The position numbers and the translations under genes are program-made. The notes under the pieces are model-generated. The model was given only the letters and a program-made list of their open reading frames with translations, had not been told where the DNA came from and made no database searches. A stretch of DNA of 64,000 nucleotides from assembly GCA_033675545.1 (NCBI GenBank), contig JAWDGP010003795.1:89501-153500 (forward strand), written 5' to 3'. Below are positions 50,601 to 63,200 of the stretch, piece after piece; position 1 is the stretch's first letter; every line of letters starts with the position of its first letter. This DNA comes from Elysia crispata. Taxonomy: Eukaryota > Mollusca > Gastropoda > Plakobranchidae.

Positions 50601-53600
50601 TGGTTGCACAGCATCTACAATATTATCCAGCATCTGCTCCATGTGTATGTGGCAGCCCTCGCCACATGCTGAGACTGCCATTAAGCCAGCGTAGCGATAC
50701 TTCCAGTCATCTGAAAAGTATTGAAGGTAATGTTAATTCTTTATGAAAATTTTTGAATTTGTAAAATCATATACCAGTGGTAAATACAACAAAGGACAAA
50801 CAACTTCACTAAATAACCACATATATCTCGGAATATGCCAATAATGTGTAGGTAAAGATTAAATTTTCAAAAAAAGATGAAAAATAGATGACAAGCTAAT
50901 AAAATATTACTGTTACTATTGTTTTTTTTTCTCTTTTTTATTATCATCAAAAGGAAATATTAGGCATATAGGAAGGAAAACAATATATGCTTAAAAATGA
51001 AAAAGAGATCAAGGGTAAGGTCAGAGAAATAGAAGTATATTAAAAAATCTTTGGCAGTGAGCAAAATCTCTAGCTAGAAGAAAAATTTTGAAACACTTCA
51101 ACATGAGGTCAACTGGTATAGGAGCAAGGAAATAAGTTTGCCAACCTGAACAATCTGGTTTAGGAACTGGAATATGTAGAAGAATAGAGATTAAAAAAAA
51201 AAATGGAGAGAAGGGAAAGGTTTTAAAAGAGGCTTTCTTCCTGTGTGCTTTTCACTTACCATGTTGTAACATCTGAGAAATGTTTGAAACAATATGTGGC
51301 AGCATCGTCTTTCCACCCAGAGCACAAGCAAGTCTATCTAGAGCTGCCTCTCCAGCTATTGGATTTCTGGGGAAGATTTCACACAATAAAAACTGGCCCT
51401 TCTATTATTAAGCCAAGTTGTTTTGTAGGGAGAAGGTCATTACTCTTGTTTTGTTTTTTTTTGCAGAGAGCATTTCATTTCTTGCGCCAAAGAAAGGAGG
51501 TCACAAGCAGGCATGACTTTGGGCTGAAATTTAGAGTTAAAACTTAAAAAAATTTGTTCATTTGTATTTTTTACTGTTTATAAATTAAGATGTTAAGAAC
51601 TTATGTAATTCATGTAAAGAAAAAATAACTTAAAATTTTTTTTATTTTGCAAACCAATGTAAAACTTCATTTGGGTCAAGATATAAAATTTTTCTGAATT
51701 ATTTTTTTTTGTCATAAAAAAGATAACAAAACAAATTGGTATGGGCAGTAAAACAGTTCAAGGGATATAATATACACAAGCTTTATCATGAAGGTTTGAG
51801 TCATTTTGATGACCACAAATGGATCAGACCTGTTGATTTTATAACATCTTATGGGATTATCAAAGTCATAGGATCACAGCAATTGCACAAACTGTTTCTT
51901 TCCATTTCTAGCAGACATGGCATATCTTCATAGCCTTATGTCTTCGTCTCCTACACTACTTACGATTCTGTGTCTTCATCATCTTCAACATCCTGCAGAG
52001 CCCAGTCGTCCTCCTCCTCAAGATCTACCATCAGTGCCAGTACTTGGTGCACTATGAAGAACAATTTGGGCAATTAGTTTACACTTAAATTAAGCCTGTG
52101 AAGGAATAAAAATTACCAGGCAATGAAGTGTGCAAAAGGCAACTCAGATAAAGGGTAAGTTAGTCTAAAAGTATGACTTTGCAAGTGAAGTATTCCAGTA
52201 TGAGAAAGGTAATTAGACTCAGGGTAATCCAGGTTGATACAAGTTGAGTGATACATAAAGAAGAAAAGATAATTCAGGTCTAAGGCGATACAATATGGAA
52301 TGGTATTTCATACAAGGAACAATGAAAACCAGTCATAGCTAACTCAGGCAAGGAGATATACAATGATTACCAAAGAAGAGGCTGTAGAAAACATTGTGCT
52401 CCAAATTACTTTTTAAAAGACAGAAAAGTAAAACAAAACTAGCATTATGCTATCTAGTAATGCCCTCATTACTCACGCAAAAGCACAGCTAAATGAGTGA
52501 GGCCTCAACTGATTTACTCACAATATAAATAAAGTCATGAGGATACAAATTATATAGTGCTGATGTTTTCACTTGATTCAGCTTACCTAAAAGAGGAATG
52601 AATTTGCCAAATTTGCGCACCATAGGTGGGGCTGTTTCTGACATAGTTACAATAACTTCTAGTGCTAGCTGCCTCCATGTGTCCTCAAGGTTAGAGTCTG
52701 ACACTATCTGTAAATGTGAGAATTTATTAGATATACCATAAAATCTTTTGTGTGTCTCGTCACTTAATTCAACACTTTTCTAAAGATGAATTCAATGTAC
52801 ATTGCACTCTCTCCAATTTTTTTAACACATGCAGTTCCCCTTTATCACTGTGAGTAAACAAGCTAGAAACCAAATAAGTGCATTCTTTTAAAATGCATTC
52901 TAAATTGCATTATTAACTAGCAAAGGATGCAAGGTGACTAATTCATCACTATGATAAACTATACATCCATATGAATGTATGTGTGCAAAATGTTTAAGGT
53001 AAGATATCCTTTTTTTTTTCTATTTCAAGAAATTAGGCTTGATGAAGGTTTTACTAAAGTATAGACAATATAAAGACAAATATGAGTATTACAGCAATGA
53101 AGATATTTCAAAATCATATCTAGATTAAAAACCTACAGATAAAAAGGACTAAACCAGAATCATTGTCTATGATACAAACCTTCAAACAGAGCTCAAAAAC
53201 ATGCTCTAGCTGAGACCTGAGAAACTTGGGAACATTCTCTGATAGCTCTATCAGGCATTTGAGTAGGCTGTCATCCTCCTGCGCCATAACACTTTCTGTT
53301 ATACTCTGGCAGCAGCATGATAGGAAAACATATAAGTTTTGGTTAGAATATCTTATATTGTAAGATAACAAACAAACAAACAAAAACAACTGAATCTCGT
53401 ATCAATAGCACTGTTAATATTGAATTATTACATAATAATTTTAAACTTTTCAAAGTATAATGTACTCCTAAATTCAAATAAAATCAACTAGTTTCAAATA
53501 TTATTTTAAATAAGATGTCTGATATTATAACAGTAAAACACTCTTGGATCAATACTTAGCACTATGAGTTCACAAGAAAAATTTTTCATTTCAAAATTGT

Positions 53601-55062
53601 GGTCAAACCACAAAAACTTAAAACTTTGCTCTTCGAGTTTCAACTTAACATTTTTCTACAGAATTTATTATTTCACATATAAGATGAGAAATAGGCATTA
53701 AACTACACTTCAACAGTGCAACACTTAAATTACTTATGAATGAACTGCTCAAATCATCATGACATGACCAAAGAAGGGAAAAAATTTTTCTAATAGGATC
53801 TCTACGTAAAAAAAAAAGCCCTCAACACTTTAACATTGAACTTACCTGTATTAAAAATGGCAAAAGGTCCTTAAAATGATTCAGTATGCTCTGCTCTTTG
53901 TCGTTGTTAACAAGGAAAGCTGTGGTTGCTTTAACAGCCTCAAAACACACCTGAAAATACAAGTTTTCCATTTGTAGCTCAATAATAAAGACAATATGAT
54001 TAGGACTATAATGTTGACAATTCAAAAAAGAAACACGAAATGCTAGTATTTGTAGTAAAGTCAATGGAACATCAATTCTGTGTATTAAAGCTAATTCTTC
54101 ACACTTTAGGCTCTTCACTTCTAAGCAAATTTACCTAGCTAAAACACATACGAAAGTTTGAGCTTTAGTTCAAGACACCTTCCAAGGTGAGCAAATATGA
54201 TATTGCAAATAAATATCACGAACTTCTTCAGTGTTTTTTTCTTTTCTATTTCCATACAATATTTCAAGTAAACCTGGGCAGCTTTGTGACACTCACCTGT
54301 GGATTTGTTCTGTCACTGAGTGCAGCCCCCAACATCTGTTTAATCACTTCCAGATACTGAGCTTGCTGGTTGCCAAAGATTCCTGGTACAGAACTGAAAA
54401 AAAAAAAAGTCCACAAGCATGCGGAGACAATAGAAATAATAATGGTCCCTGAAACCACAGTTTAAAAACTGTTATTAAGGACAGTTATAAGTATCAAGAT
54501 AAAGATTTGCATCCATATTTACAATGTCTTACAGCACATCAAATTTCCATCCCACACATCTATTTTATGAAGTCTTCTTTAGTGTGAAACCCAAAAACGT
54601 GTAAAACAAACATATTTTGGTGTCTAAAAAATATTTACTCCTGAAAAATCAGATCCAGACAGCAAAAAGAAAGATGAAATCAGGCACAGCGACATGCCCT
54701 ATGACAGTATATAAGAGGAGCTTTTAGAAGCATTTGAACACTAAAGAATTGCTACGATCACAACACTACTCAATGAAATTTATGACACAAGTCAGATTTC
54801 ACTAGATATCTCTAAATCTATACATGTATTTATAGCAGTGCCAAAGAAACCAGGGGCAAAAGAGTGTGAATTATATAGTTTGATCAGTAATAGCAGAGAA
54901 ACAAATGTTATATAATTAGCTTTCAGATCATGATGCTTAGAAGCTCATAACCCCCTAAGCTAAAGAGCTGGACGGCTGATTAAAATACACAAAAAAACAA
55001 ACACCTTTATAAGTTACAAATTCATACCTATACCACTTTTCTCTAACACTGGTTAAAATCCT

Positions 55063-55107
<45 letters not shown>

Positions 55108-58100
55108 ATATATATATATACACATCTATACAAAATGAAACAGTTAGACTGGTGACAGCTTTAACCTGACCAGCTCCCAGTCCCTATGTTTTCTAAAATA
55201 AATGGAAATAGATAAGGGCAAACAGGAGCATCTTTCTCTCTCCTCATATAAAATCACTTGCTAACAAAGAGGATACATTTTTAACTACTCCATACAAGGT
55301 GACTTCTGAAAGAAGAAAGCATGTCTAGTTTCTTTTGAAGTACACCATGAAACTATTTAGTCCTCAAAAAAAAAGCCTGAACTGTGAAAAAAAGTTCAAC
55401 ATTGTTAAATTTCTGAACAAATGAGCTTCCTCTTAACACAGACTACTAAACTCCCATGCAGTTTGAGCATCAACTCAAAATTAAAGTAAGCCTCCACTTT
55501 ACTCACCTGAGAATGTGAAGGGCATTTTCCTTTAACAAAGGGTTTTCTGAACTGGCACATTCGAAGAGAAACTTAAGTGCTTCTGGCCACTGCATGTCGT
55601 TGTTTTCATCTGAAAATAGTCAAGAAATTCTGTTTTACCCAAATGTGAAATTCTCTGTGAACTAACAATTTAAAAGAAAATCTGCATATTGAATGTTTTT
55701 TTTTTTAAATTTCACCATGCAAAACAATTATTTACCTAACATGTTCCTTGACAGCTCAGCAAAAGCATCACAGACTTTTTTACGGACAGTAGGTGCTGTC
55801 TCTTGGTGAACTGCAGTCATAAGTTCTTGCTTTACCCCGGCCTGCATTTCTGGGTTGATCTGAGGCCAAAGAGCTTCAAAGTTTGTTGTGAAGAGACGGC
55901 GCAACAATACAGCTGCAAGAGCTCGTTGCTAACATTGTTCATGGAAAAAAAAAGAGGAAAACATTAAACATAAATTAAATCTGTGAAAATTAATCAACCA
56001 TAATATAAAAATTGAAACTTGAAATTAGAAATGTGATGATTTTCAGAAAAGCTCGAAGTAAATAATCATTTTGAATTTCTGATTTTTGCAATCATAACAA
56101 TTATTGAGAATAAATAATCATTGTCTTCAAAAGCTGATTTAAAGGGAAAAACTGAAATTTCCTTGCCATCCTTCATAAAAATAAGTTGTTTTTTTTTCTT
56201 GGGTTGTGCACTTTTATAATCAGCTATTTTTCTTTGTACTTGCTAAATATTAATATTAAACATTTCACATACACTGTTATTCAGTTTTGCAACCTTATAA
56301 ACTACAAATCTTAACCCCTTCGTGACGTAGGTGATATGTGTCTATGCAGTGATGCATGGTTTGAGTTTGAAAATTTGTAAGGAGCAAACGCTATATGTGA
56401 GGTGTGGTTAGAAATAGTATCATGTATCATTGGGGCTCAGTATTTGACCTATAAAAGTACATAAAGTACAGATCTAGATTTAGAACTAACTCTATTGGCA
56501 GGTATTTGTCGTTTCTTTCCAGCTTTCAAAGTTTCATTGATAAATCTAGATCTAGATCCACCTGTCTCACTTTCTGAACTAGAACTAGATCTTGTTCTAG
56601 ACTCTTCATAGTCACTGCCTGAATCTTCATATAAAGCCTCATCTTCGCTTGAATCACCAAGTAATAGGTCTAATACCTGTTTCTTATTGCACAAAACTCT
56701 TCGAGAGCGCTTACTACCATCGTTAGAGCTTGTTGAAGGTTCCATCATGGCCAAGAGAATGAAAGCAATGGACAGAATGTAAATAGAGGAAGAAAAGCTA
56801 AAAGCCCGCCCTTACTGAAGGTTGTTTTCTTATAAGAAGAGTTGATTTATAAGGAAAAAATATCGATAAATTCAAATTTCTAAGTAACTTTAGCATAGGC
56901 TTTGACGATTTTTCACTATTCTATCGATATATCATGACGTACGCTGTACGTCATGTATGGCATCTTGGCACAAAAAGCATGACGTACGTCGTACGTCATG
57001 TAGGGCATCTTGTCACTGTATTTAATGAAGAAAATATGACGTACGTCGTATGTCATGTATGGCACGAAGGGGTTAATTTATAAGATTGCATTAAAATATT
57101 GAAAAACCTGATAGACAAAAAAAAAACATTTATGCATTGATCTTTAAAAAAAAAAATTTGCTCATCTGAAAACTCACTTGGGTATATTAATCACAATCAG
57201 CTTACCTCAACTGGCACTTCCAAATTTCGGATAGTTTGAATAAGGCAAACCATCTTCTCAGGACCAGGAACATTTTCATAAGTTTGCTGAAAAGATTTAA
57301 AGAGAAAAGTAGAATTACAGCTTGTCTAAAGATTTAAGGATTTATTTACTGTAACACCCCAAGAAATTTACAGGTAACAAAAATGGTGCTTACAGGGACA
57401 AATGATAAAAATAATCGGGGGCAAGTATTATTTTTATCATTTTCCTAGGCCTGATATTTAGACAAAGTCTAGAACTCTAAAATAAACTCTAAGATAGGCA
57501 GATTAATATCTAGATCTATGTTGTAGCTTGCAGATTAAAATCCAACATCAATATATTTTTGAGGCAGGCTTAGAATCTACTCTACCAATTTAGAGGCTAC
57601 AAATAAAAGAGTTTGGATCCAGGTAAGGAATCTTGAGTAGTATTCCAGGTTCAAATTTTGGAAATAGTTCCTTTTAGGTACGGACTAATTTACACACCAA
57701 ACTCCAAAGAGGGCTTCACTATAGGTTTGCTACTGTTTCTTCTATGTAAAATAAAACGTCCGTACCTAAAAGGTACTCTTTCCCAAATTTTTCAAGTGAA
57801 AACCTTTAAAGGAGGCTCAAGTTCTTTAAATTCTCTACTTTTATTTAAACGAAGTGCACTACAATCATACAATATAGGCCTATGTGGCTCTAGACAGTTT
57901 TTTTTTTCAATCTGTAGGGCAGAACTAATTTTTATCATTTTCCTAGGCCTGATATTCAGAAAAAGTCTAGAAATCTAAAATAAACTCTAAGATAGGCAGA
58001 TTAATATCTAGATCTATGTTGTAGCTTGCAGATTAAAATCCAACATTAATATATTTTTGAGGCAGGCTTAGAATCTACTCTACCAATTTAGACGCTACAA

Positions 58101-59215
58101 ATAAAAGAGTTTGGATCCAGGTAAGGAATCTTGAGTAGTGTTCCAGGTTCAAATTTTGGAAATAGTTCCTTTTAGGTACGGACTAATTTACACACCAAAC
58201 TCCAAAGAGGGCTTCACTATAGGTTTGCTACTGTTTCTTCTATGTAAAATAAAACGTCCGTACCTAAAAGGTACTCTTTCCCAAATTTTTCAAGTGAAAA
58301 CCTTTAAAGGAGGCTCAAGTTCTTTTTAACTCTCTACTTTTATTTGAATGAAGTGCACTACAATCATACAATATAGGCCTATGTGGCTCTAGACAGTTTT
58401 TTTTTTCAATCTGTAGGGCAGAACTAATTTTATCAATTTGGCTCAATTCCAGAGGACTTTTCTTTTACCGTTTCAATGACTTTGGGACTCATTGTGGAAT
58501 TGACAAAGTAACTGATGGGGTAGATTTAATGACTGGATTACATCCCAATGATCTAAAATTGTAATTAAAAACTATCCATAGGCCTACTATTTAGCTAGAA
58601 TCTATATCATTGAATCCATTTAGAGTAGGGCCTACTCCTGAAAATGAACTCACATGAAGGTTACAAGGCTGTATTCTAAGTCTAGGTCTTGTATGTAGAT
58701 TCTCGAGCCCTTATTTTCTTGAAACTTCGGACATTATTTTCTAGATAGGCCTATATCTAGATCTAGATTAGTTTCTTCAATGAATCAATATTTCAACAAT
58801 GAAATGAAGTGGTCGCCACCTTTGTAGTGCGTTTGAACTTTTTCCTGCTTACTTCTTTCAAGATTTCAAGGAGTATTTGTATTAAAAAAGACTAAATCTG
58901 TCACATCACGATGGTGGCAATTTGCCATACTATGATAGATCTAGATCTATTTATACTTTTAAATGGAAGCGGGCATGCCAATACTCATGGTGATCATGCC
59001 TGTACGACAGTGAAAGTTGAAATAGATCTAGATCTTAAATTCATCAGCTCCTCACTCAGTACCTAGTATTCTTCTTAGATCGAATATCAAGTCCACTGTT
59101 AGGGTATACTGCTTTGAAAATTTCTTAAAAGACTTACTTCTGCTTCTGTACGGGCATTATTATCGTGGCTCATAAGAGCCTGAAGAAGTGCAAGCATATT
59201 CTGAGGACCCGCCAT
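41301..59215 (-). CDS. IPO5: Importin-5 (IPO5/RanBP5), complete
   Basis: A karyopherin-beta that carries ribosomal proteins, histones and other cargo into the nucleus in a RanGTP-controlled cycle. Coding exons: 59215-59138, 57286-57206, 55928-55736, 55609-55507, 54393-54297, 53950-53846, 53305-53180, 52707-52587, 52051-51964, 51366-51260, 50710-50586, 49976-49887, 49218-49045, 48530-48430, 47973-47772, 47381-47249, 47010-46949, 46501-46345, 45807-45632, 45350-45183, 44702-44580, 43938-43864, 43636-43492, 43082-42961, 42295-42189, 41799-41658 and 41390-41301. Phases agree throughout, giving 1096 residues; human IPO5 is about 1097. HEAT repeats run along the whole length. Diagnostic blocks are [15 protein letters not shown], the acidic loop [20 protein letters not shown] near residues 312-331, [34 protein letters not shown] and [13 protein letters not shown]. 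The intron after exon 18 is U12-type. A piggyBac-type element sits in intron 2. Confidence 0.98.
41604..41642. repeat. (GA)n microsatellite in IPO5 last intron
   Basis: About 19 GA units on the plus strand, i.e. a CU tract in the IPO5 pre-mRNA. It begins roughly 16 nt after the 5' splice site of exon 41799-41658. Confidence 0.97.
45808..46344 (-). other. IPO5: U12-type GT-AG intron 18 of IPO5
   Basis: The donor is GACG|GTATCCTTTT, an exact minor-spliceosome 5' site. Near the 3' end, TCCCTTGAC fits the U12 branch consensus, with the branch A about 18 nt before TATTAAG|GTGTC. The region just before the AG lacks a strong pyrimidine tract, also as expected. The intron splits codon 715 in phase 1 and joins [15 protein letters not shown], matching the family. 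Confidence 0.85.
55065..55121. repeat. (TA)n microsatellite in IPO5 intron 4
   Basis: A run of about 28 TA units with one TC interruption, within the intron between exons 55609-55507 and 54393-54297. Confidence 0.95.
56315..57072 (-). mobile_element. piggyBac-type element with TTAA target sites
   Basis: A 758-bp insert begins CCCCTTCGTG and ends with its complement CACGAAGGGG. It is flanked exactly by TTAA on both sides (56311-56314 and 57073-57076), the hallmark of piggyBac insertion. Near the right end, three copies of a palindrome close to TGACGTACGTCGTACGTCA (56934-56957, 56979-57002 and 57036-57059) make a one-sided subterminal array. Inside is a 101-codon frame resembling the acidic N-terminus of piggyBac transposases. 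The catalytic domain is missing, so the copy is non-autonomous. It lies in IPO5 intron 2, and its frame runs in the same direction as the gene. Confidence 0.88.
56449..56754 (-). CDS. piggyBac transposase N-terminal remnant
   Basis: 101 codons from an ATG at 56754 to a stop within the element. The product has a basic [18 protein letters not shown] stretch followed by acidic, serine-rich sequence ([19 protein letters not shown]). This layout is common at the start of piggyBac-family transposases (disordered acidic head before the DDD catalytic domain). No DDD domain or C-terminal cysteine-rich finger is present, so it cannot act as a transposase. Expression is unlikely, though it could be read as intronic sequence in IPO5 pre-mRNA. 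Confidence 0.6.
   Translation of the reverse strand: MAMMEPSTSSNDGSKRSRRVLCNKKQVLDLLLGDSSEDEALYEDSGSDYEESRTRSSSSSESETGGSRSRFINETLKAGKKRQIPANRVSSKSRSVLYVLL
57431..58430. repeat. 498-bp tandem duplication in IPO5 intron 1
   Basis: Two head-to-tail copies (57431-57928 and 57929-58430) differ at only a handful of positions, so the duplication is recent. It lies in the intron between IPO5 exons 59215-59138 and 57286-57206. Each copy carries one hairpin of about 145 bp. The shared open frames are not conserved proteins. Confidence 0.95.
57651..57795. repeat. Hairpin/MITE-like inverted repeat (also 58149-58293)
   Basis: The left arm TTCCTTTTAGGTACGGA has its complement TCCGTACCTAAAAGGTA about 80 bp on. 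Similarity extends outward to AAATTTTGGAAA against TTTCCCAAATTT, giving arms of about 34 bp. It could be a small foldback element that was present before the 498-bp duplication. No target duplication is clear. Confidence 0.65.
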
Positions 59216-59806
59216 CTTCGTGCTAATGACATGCTCTTGAACCTTTTACCCGGAAGTAATATCCTCTTATTTTCAAAGTGATTCCTCTTAGATTAGTTCT
59301 TTAGGTAATGATGTTTCTACAATGTGTCGTGAAAAGATTCTATTGCGCCAATCGTGTATCGAAGTTTTGACATTTTGGTACCACATAAAAGTAGATTGTC
59401 TGTTCTTTTTTCACGGGGATGACAAGTATTAATTTATCATTACGATGAACAATAGAGATATTTCATGTTAAATATTTAAAAAAGGCACGTGAAATTCTGT
59501 CTTTAAAACTCTCTAGCTAAGAAAAAAAAAAAAAGAGAATGTTTTGAGTGACTTTATGTCTAGATTGCAGCCTACTGGGTGCCTACTCTGTTGCATTGAC
59601 TGATTCAGGAATATAAATTTTGGAAATTTCGTCCATTCTTTTAGGTTTTTAGCAAGAAGTTGGAGGATTCTTTTTGTCTACACCTGCCTGAAATTTGATT
59701 CTAGACCCATGGAAGAGCACAGCGTGACACCCTGAGCGTATAGACCATCTGTCTAGGCAGATGGTACTGGTATAGACGCTTTTAAAACATTTGAAACAGT
59801 CGACGC
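59216..59806. other. IPO5 upstream region
   Basis: Sequence 5' of the IPO5 start on its strand; the promoter and 5'UTR should lie here. I see no clear TATA box or recognised site, only an A-run at 59522-59534 and AT-rich DNA. A short inverted repeat (AGACCATCTGTCT/AGGCAGATGGTACT) lies at about 59743-59768. Confidence 0.5.
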
Positions 59807-60235
59807 TCAGCTAGTTTCCCCACTCAGTAGGCGCTGGTTTTCTACATTTAATGCTAGCTTTAGAACACCTTTTTTTTGTAAATTAACTTTGGTACTTTCT
59901 AAATGCACAAACTTAGATTTCAAATCAAGGTTCTCAACTTTTAGTGATTCAAGCTTATCTTTAAGTCTGGAACATCTTTTCTTCAAAGAACAATTATTTC
60001 TATAAACTTAAGATTTTTCAAAAATTTTCAGTTCAGTCAAAAGTGCTGCATTGAACTCTTTTAAACCCTTGATCTTGTCTTAAAGTATTTTGATGTTACA
60101 CTGAAGGTCTAAAAAATATTTCAAATCCAATTTGGTCTTCGGAGGTCGCTGTTTTGAAGATGGTGGTCCTTCTGATACTGGCTGTGCTGAAGATGATGGT
60201 GATGGCACCAACCCTACTGATGACAATAATGGTGA
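59807..60235 (-). pseudogene. Broken coiled-coil-coding fragment beside the array
   Basis: Read on the minus strand, one frame runs from a Pro/Ser-rich segment (LVPSPSSSAQPVSEGPPSSK), which matches the minus-strand reading of the adjacent 57-bp repeat, into Lys/Leu-rich sequence with heptad spacing (LKKRCSRLKDKLESLKVENL, then LKSKFVHLESTKVNLQKK) and a final stop at 59809-59807. Two in-frame stops interrupt it, and a one-base shift separates it from the main array. This length of coiled-coil-like composition is unlikely by chance. It may be the decayed C-terminus of a repeat-containing gene or of a mobile-element protein. I do not recognise the family. Confidence 0.45.
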
Positions 60236-60239
60236 TGTA

Positions 60240-63200
60240 CCTGTCCCACTGATGAAGTTGGTGGTAGTTGTGATACCGGTTCCGATGATGAAGATGGTGG
60301 CAGTACCAGTTCTGTTGATGAAGGTGGTGGTAGTGATGTAACCGGATCCGCAGAAGATGATAGCAGTATCAGCTTCGTTGATGAAGGTAGTGGCAGTACC
60401 GATTCTGCTGATAAAGATGGTGACAGTACCAGTTCCGTTGATAAAGTTGGTGGTACAGGATCCGCTGATGAAGATGGTGGCAGTACCAGTTCCGTTGATG
60501 AAGGTGATGGTACAGGATCCGCTGATGAAGATGGTGGCAGTACCAGTTCCGTTGATGAAGGTGATGGTACAGGATCCGCTGATGAAGATGGTGGCAGTAC
60601 CAGTTCCGTTGATGAAGGTGATGGTACAGGATCCGCTGATGAAGATGGTGGAAATACCAGTTCCGTTGATGAAGGTGATGGTACAGGATCCGCTGATGAA
60701 GATGGTGGCAATACCTGTTACGTTGATGAAGGTGATGGTACAGGATCCGCTGATGAAGATGGTAGCAGTACCAGTTCCGTTGATGAAGGTGATGGTACTG
60801 GATCCGCTGATGAAGATGGTGGAGGTACCAGTTCCGTTGATGAAGGTGATGGTACAGGATCCGCTGATGAAGATGGTGGAAGTACCAGTTCCGTTGATGA
60901 AGGTGATGGTACTGGATCCGCTGATGAAGATGGTGGAAGTACCAGTTCCGTTGATGAAGGAGATGGTATTGGATCCGCTTATGAAGATGGTGACAGTACC
61001 AGTTCCGTTGATGAAGGTGATGATACTGGATCCGCTGATGAAGATGGTGGAAGTACCAGTTCCGTTGATGAAGGTGATGGTACTGGATCCGTTGATGAAG
61101 ATGGTGGCAGTACCAGTTCCGTTGATGAAGGAGATGGTATTGGATCCGCTTATGAAGATGGTGACAGTACCAGTTCCGTTAATGAAGGTGATGGTACAGG
61201 ATCTGCTGATGAAGATGGTGACAGTACCAGTTCCGTTGATGAAGGTGGTGGTGGTGATGGTACCGAATCTGCCGATGAAGATGGTGGCAGTGGCACTGAC
61301 CCAGCTGATGAAGATGGTGGCAGTACCAGTTCCGTTAATGAAGGTGATGGTACAAGATCCGCTGATGAAGATGGTGGCAGTGGCACTGACCCAGCTGATG
61401 AAGATGGCGACAGTACCAGTTCCGTTGATGAAGGTGATGGTACAGATTCCGCTGATGAAGATGGTGACAGTACCAGTTCCGTTGATGAAGGTGGTGGTGG
61501 TGATGGTACCGAATCTGCCGATGAATTGACCCAGCTGATGAAGATGGTGGCAGTACCAGTTCCGTTAATGAAGGTGATGGTACAGGATCCGCTGATGAAG
61601 ATGGTGGCAGTGGCACTGACCCAGCTGATGAAGATGGCGACAGTACCAGTTCCGTTGATGAAGGTGGTGGTGATGGTACCGAATCTGCCGATGAAGATGA
61701 TGGCAGTGGCACTGACCCAGCTGATGAAGATGGTGGCAGTACCAGTTCCGTTAATGAAGGTGATGGTACAGGATCCGCTGATGAAGATGGTGGCAGTGGC
61801 ACTGACCCAGCTGATGAAGATGGCGACAGTACCAGTTCCGTTGATGAAGGTGGTGGTGATGGTACCGAATCTGCCGATGAAGATGATGGCAGTGGCACTG
61901 ACCCAGCTGATGAAGATGGTGGCAGTACCAGTTCCGTTAATGAAGGTGATGGTACAGGATCCGCTGATGAAGATGGCGACAGTACCAGTTCCGTTGATGA
62001 AGGTGGCGACAGTACCAGTTCCGTTGATGAAGGTGATGGTACAGGATCCGCTGATGAAGATGGCGACAGTACCAGTTCCGTTGATGAAGGTGGTGGTGAT
62101 GGTACCGAATCTGCCGATGAAGATGGTGGCAGTACCAGTTCCGTTAATGAAGGTGATGGTACAAGATCCGCTGATGAAGATGGTGGCAGTACCAGTTCCG
62201 TTGATGAAGGTGGTGGTGGTGATGGTACCGAATCTGCCGATGAAGATGGTGGCAGTGGCACTGACCCAGCTGATGAAGATGGTGACAGTACCAGTTCCGT
62301 TAATGAAGGTGATGGTACAAGATCCGCTGATGAAGATGGTGACAGTACCAGTTCCGTTGATGAAGGTGGTGGTACAGGATCCGCTGATGAAGATGGTGGC
62401 AGTACCAGTTCCGTTGATGAAGGTGATGGTACAGGATCCGCTTATGAAGATGGTGACAGTACCAGTTCCGTTGATGAAGGTGATGGTACTGGATCCGTTG
62501 ATGAAGATGGTGGCAGTACCAGTTCCGTTGATGAAGGTGATGGTACTGGATCCGCTGATGAAGATGGTGGCAGTACCAGTTCCGTTGATGAAGGTGATGG
62601 TACAGGATCCGTTGATGAAGATGGTGGCAGTACCAGTTCCATTGATGAAGGTGATGGTATTGGATCCGCTGATGAAGATGGTGACAGTACCAGTTTCGTT
62701 AATGAAGGTAATGGTTCAAGATCCGCTGATGAAGATGGTGGAAGTACCAGTTCCGTTGATGAAGGTGATGGTACTGGATCCGCTGATGAAGATGGTGGCA
62801 GTACCAGTTCCGTTGATGAAGGTGATGGTACTGGATCCGCTGATGAAGATGGTGGAAGTACCAGTTCCGTTGATGAAGGTGATGGTACAGGATCCGCTGA
62901 TGAAGATGGTGGCAGTACCAGTTACGTTGATGAAGGTGATGGTACTGGATCCGCTGATGAAGATGGTGGAAGTACCAGTTCCGTTGATGAAGGTGATGGT
63001 ACTGGATCCGCTGATGAAGATGGTGGAAGTACCAGTTCCGTTGATGAAGGTGATGGTACTGGATCCGCTGATGAAGATGGTGGAAGTACCAGTTCCGTTG
63101 ATGAAGGTGATGGTACTGGATCCGTTGATGAAGATGGTGGCAGTACCAGTTCCGTTGATGAAGGTGATGGTATTGGATCCGCTTATGAAGATGGTGACAG

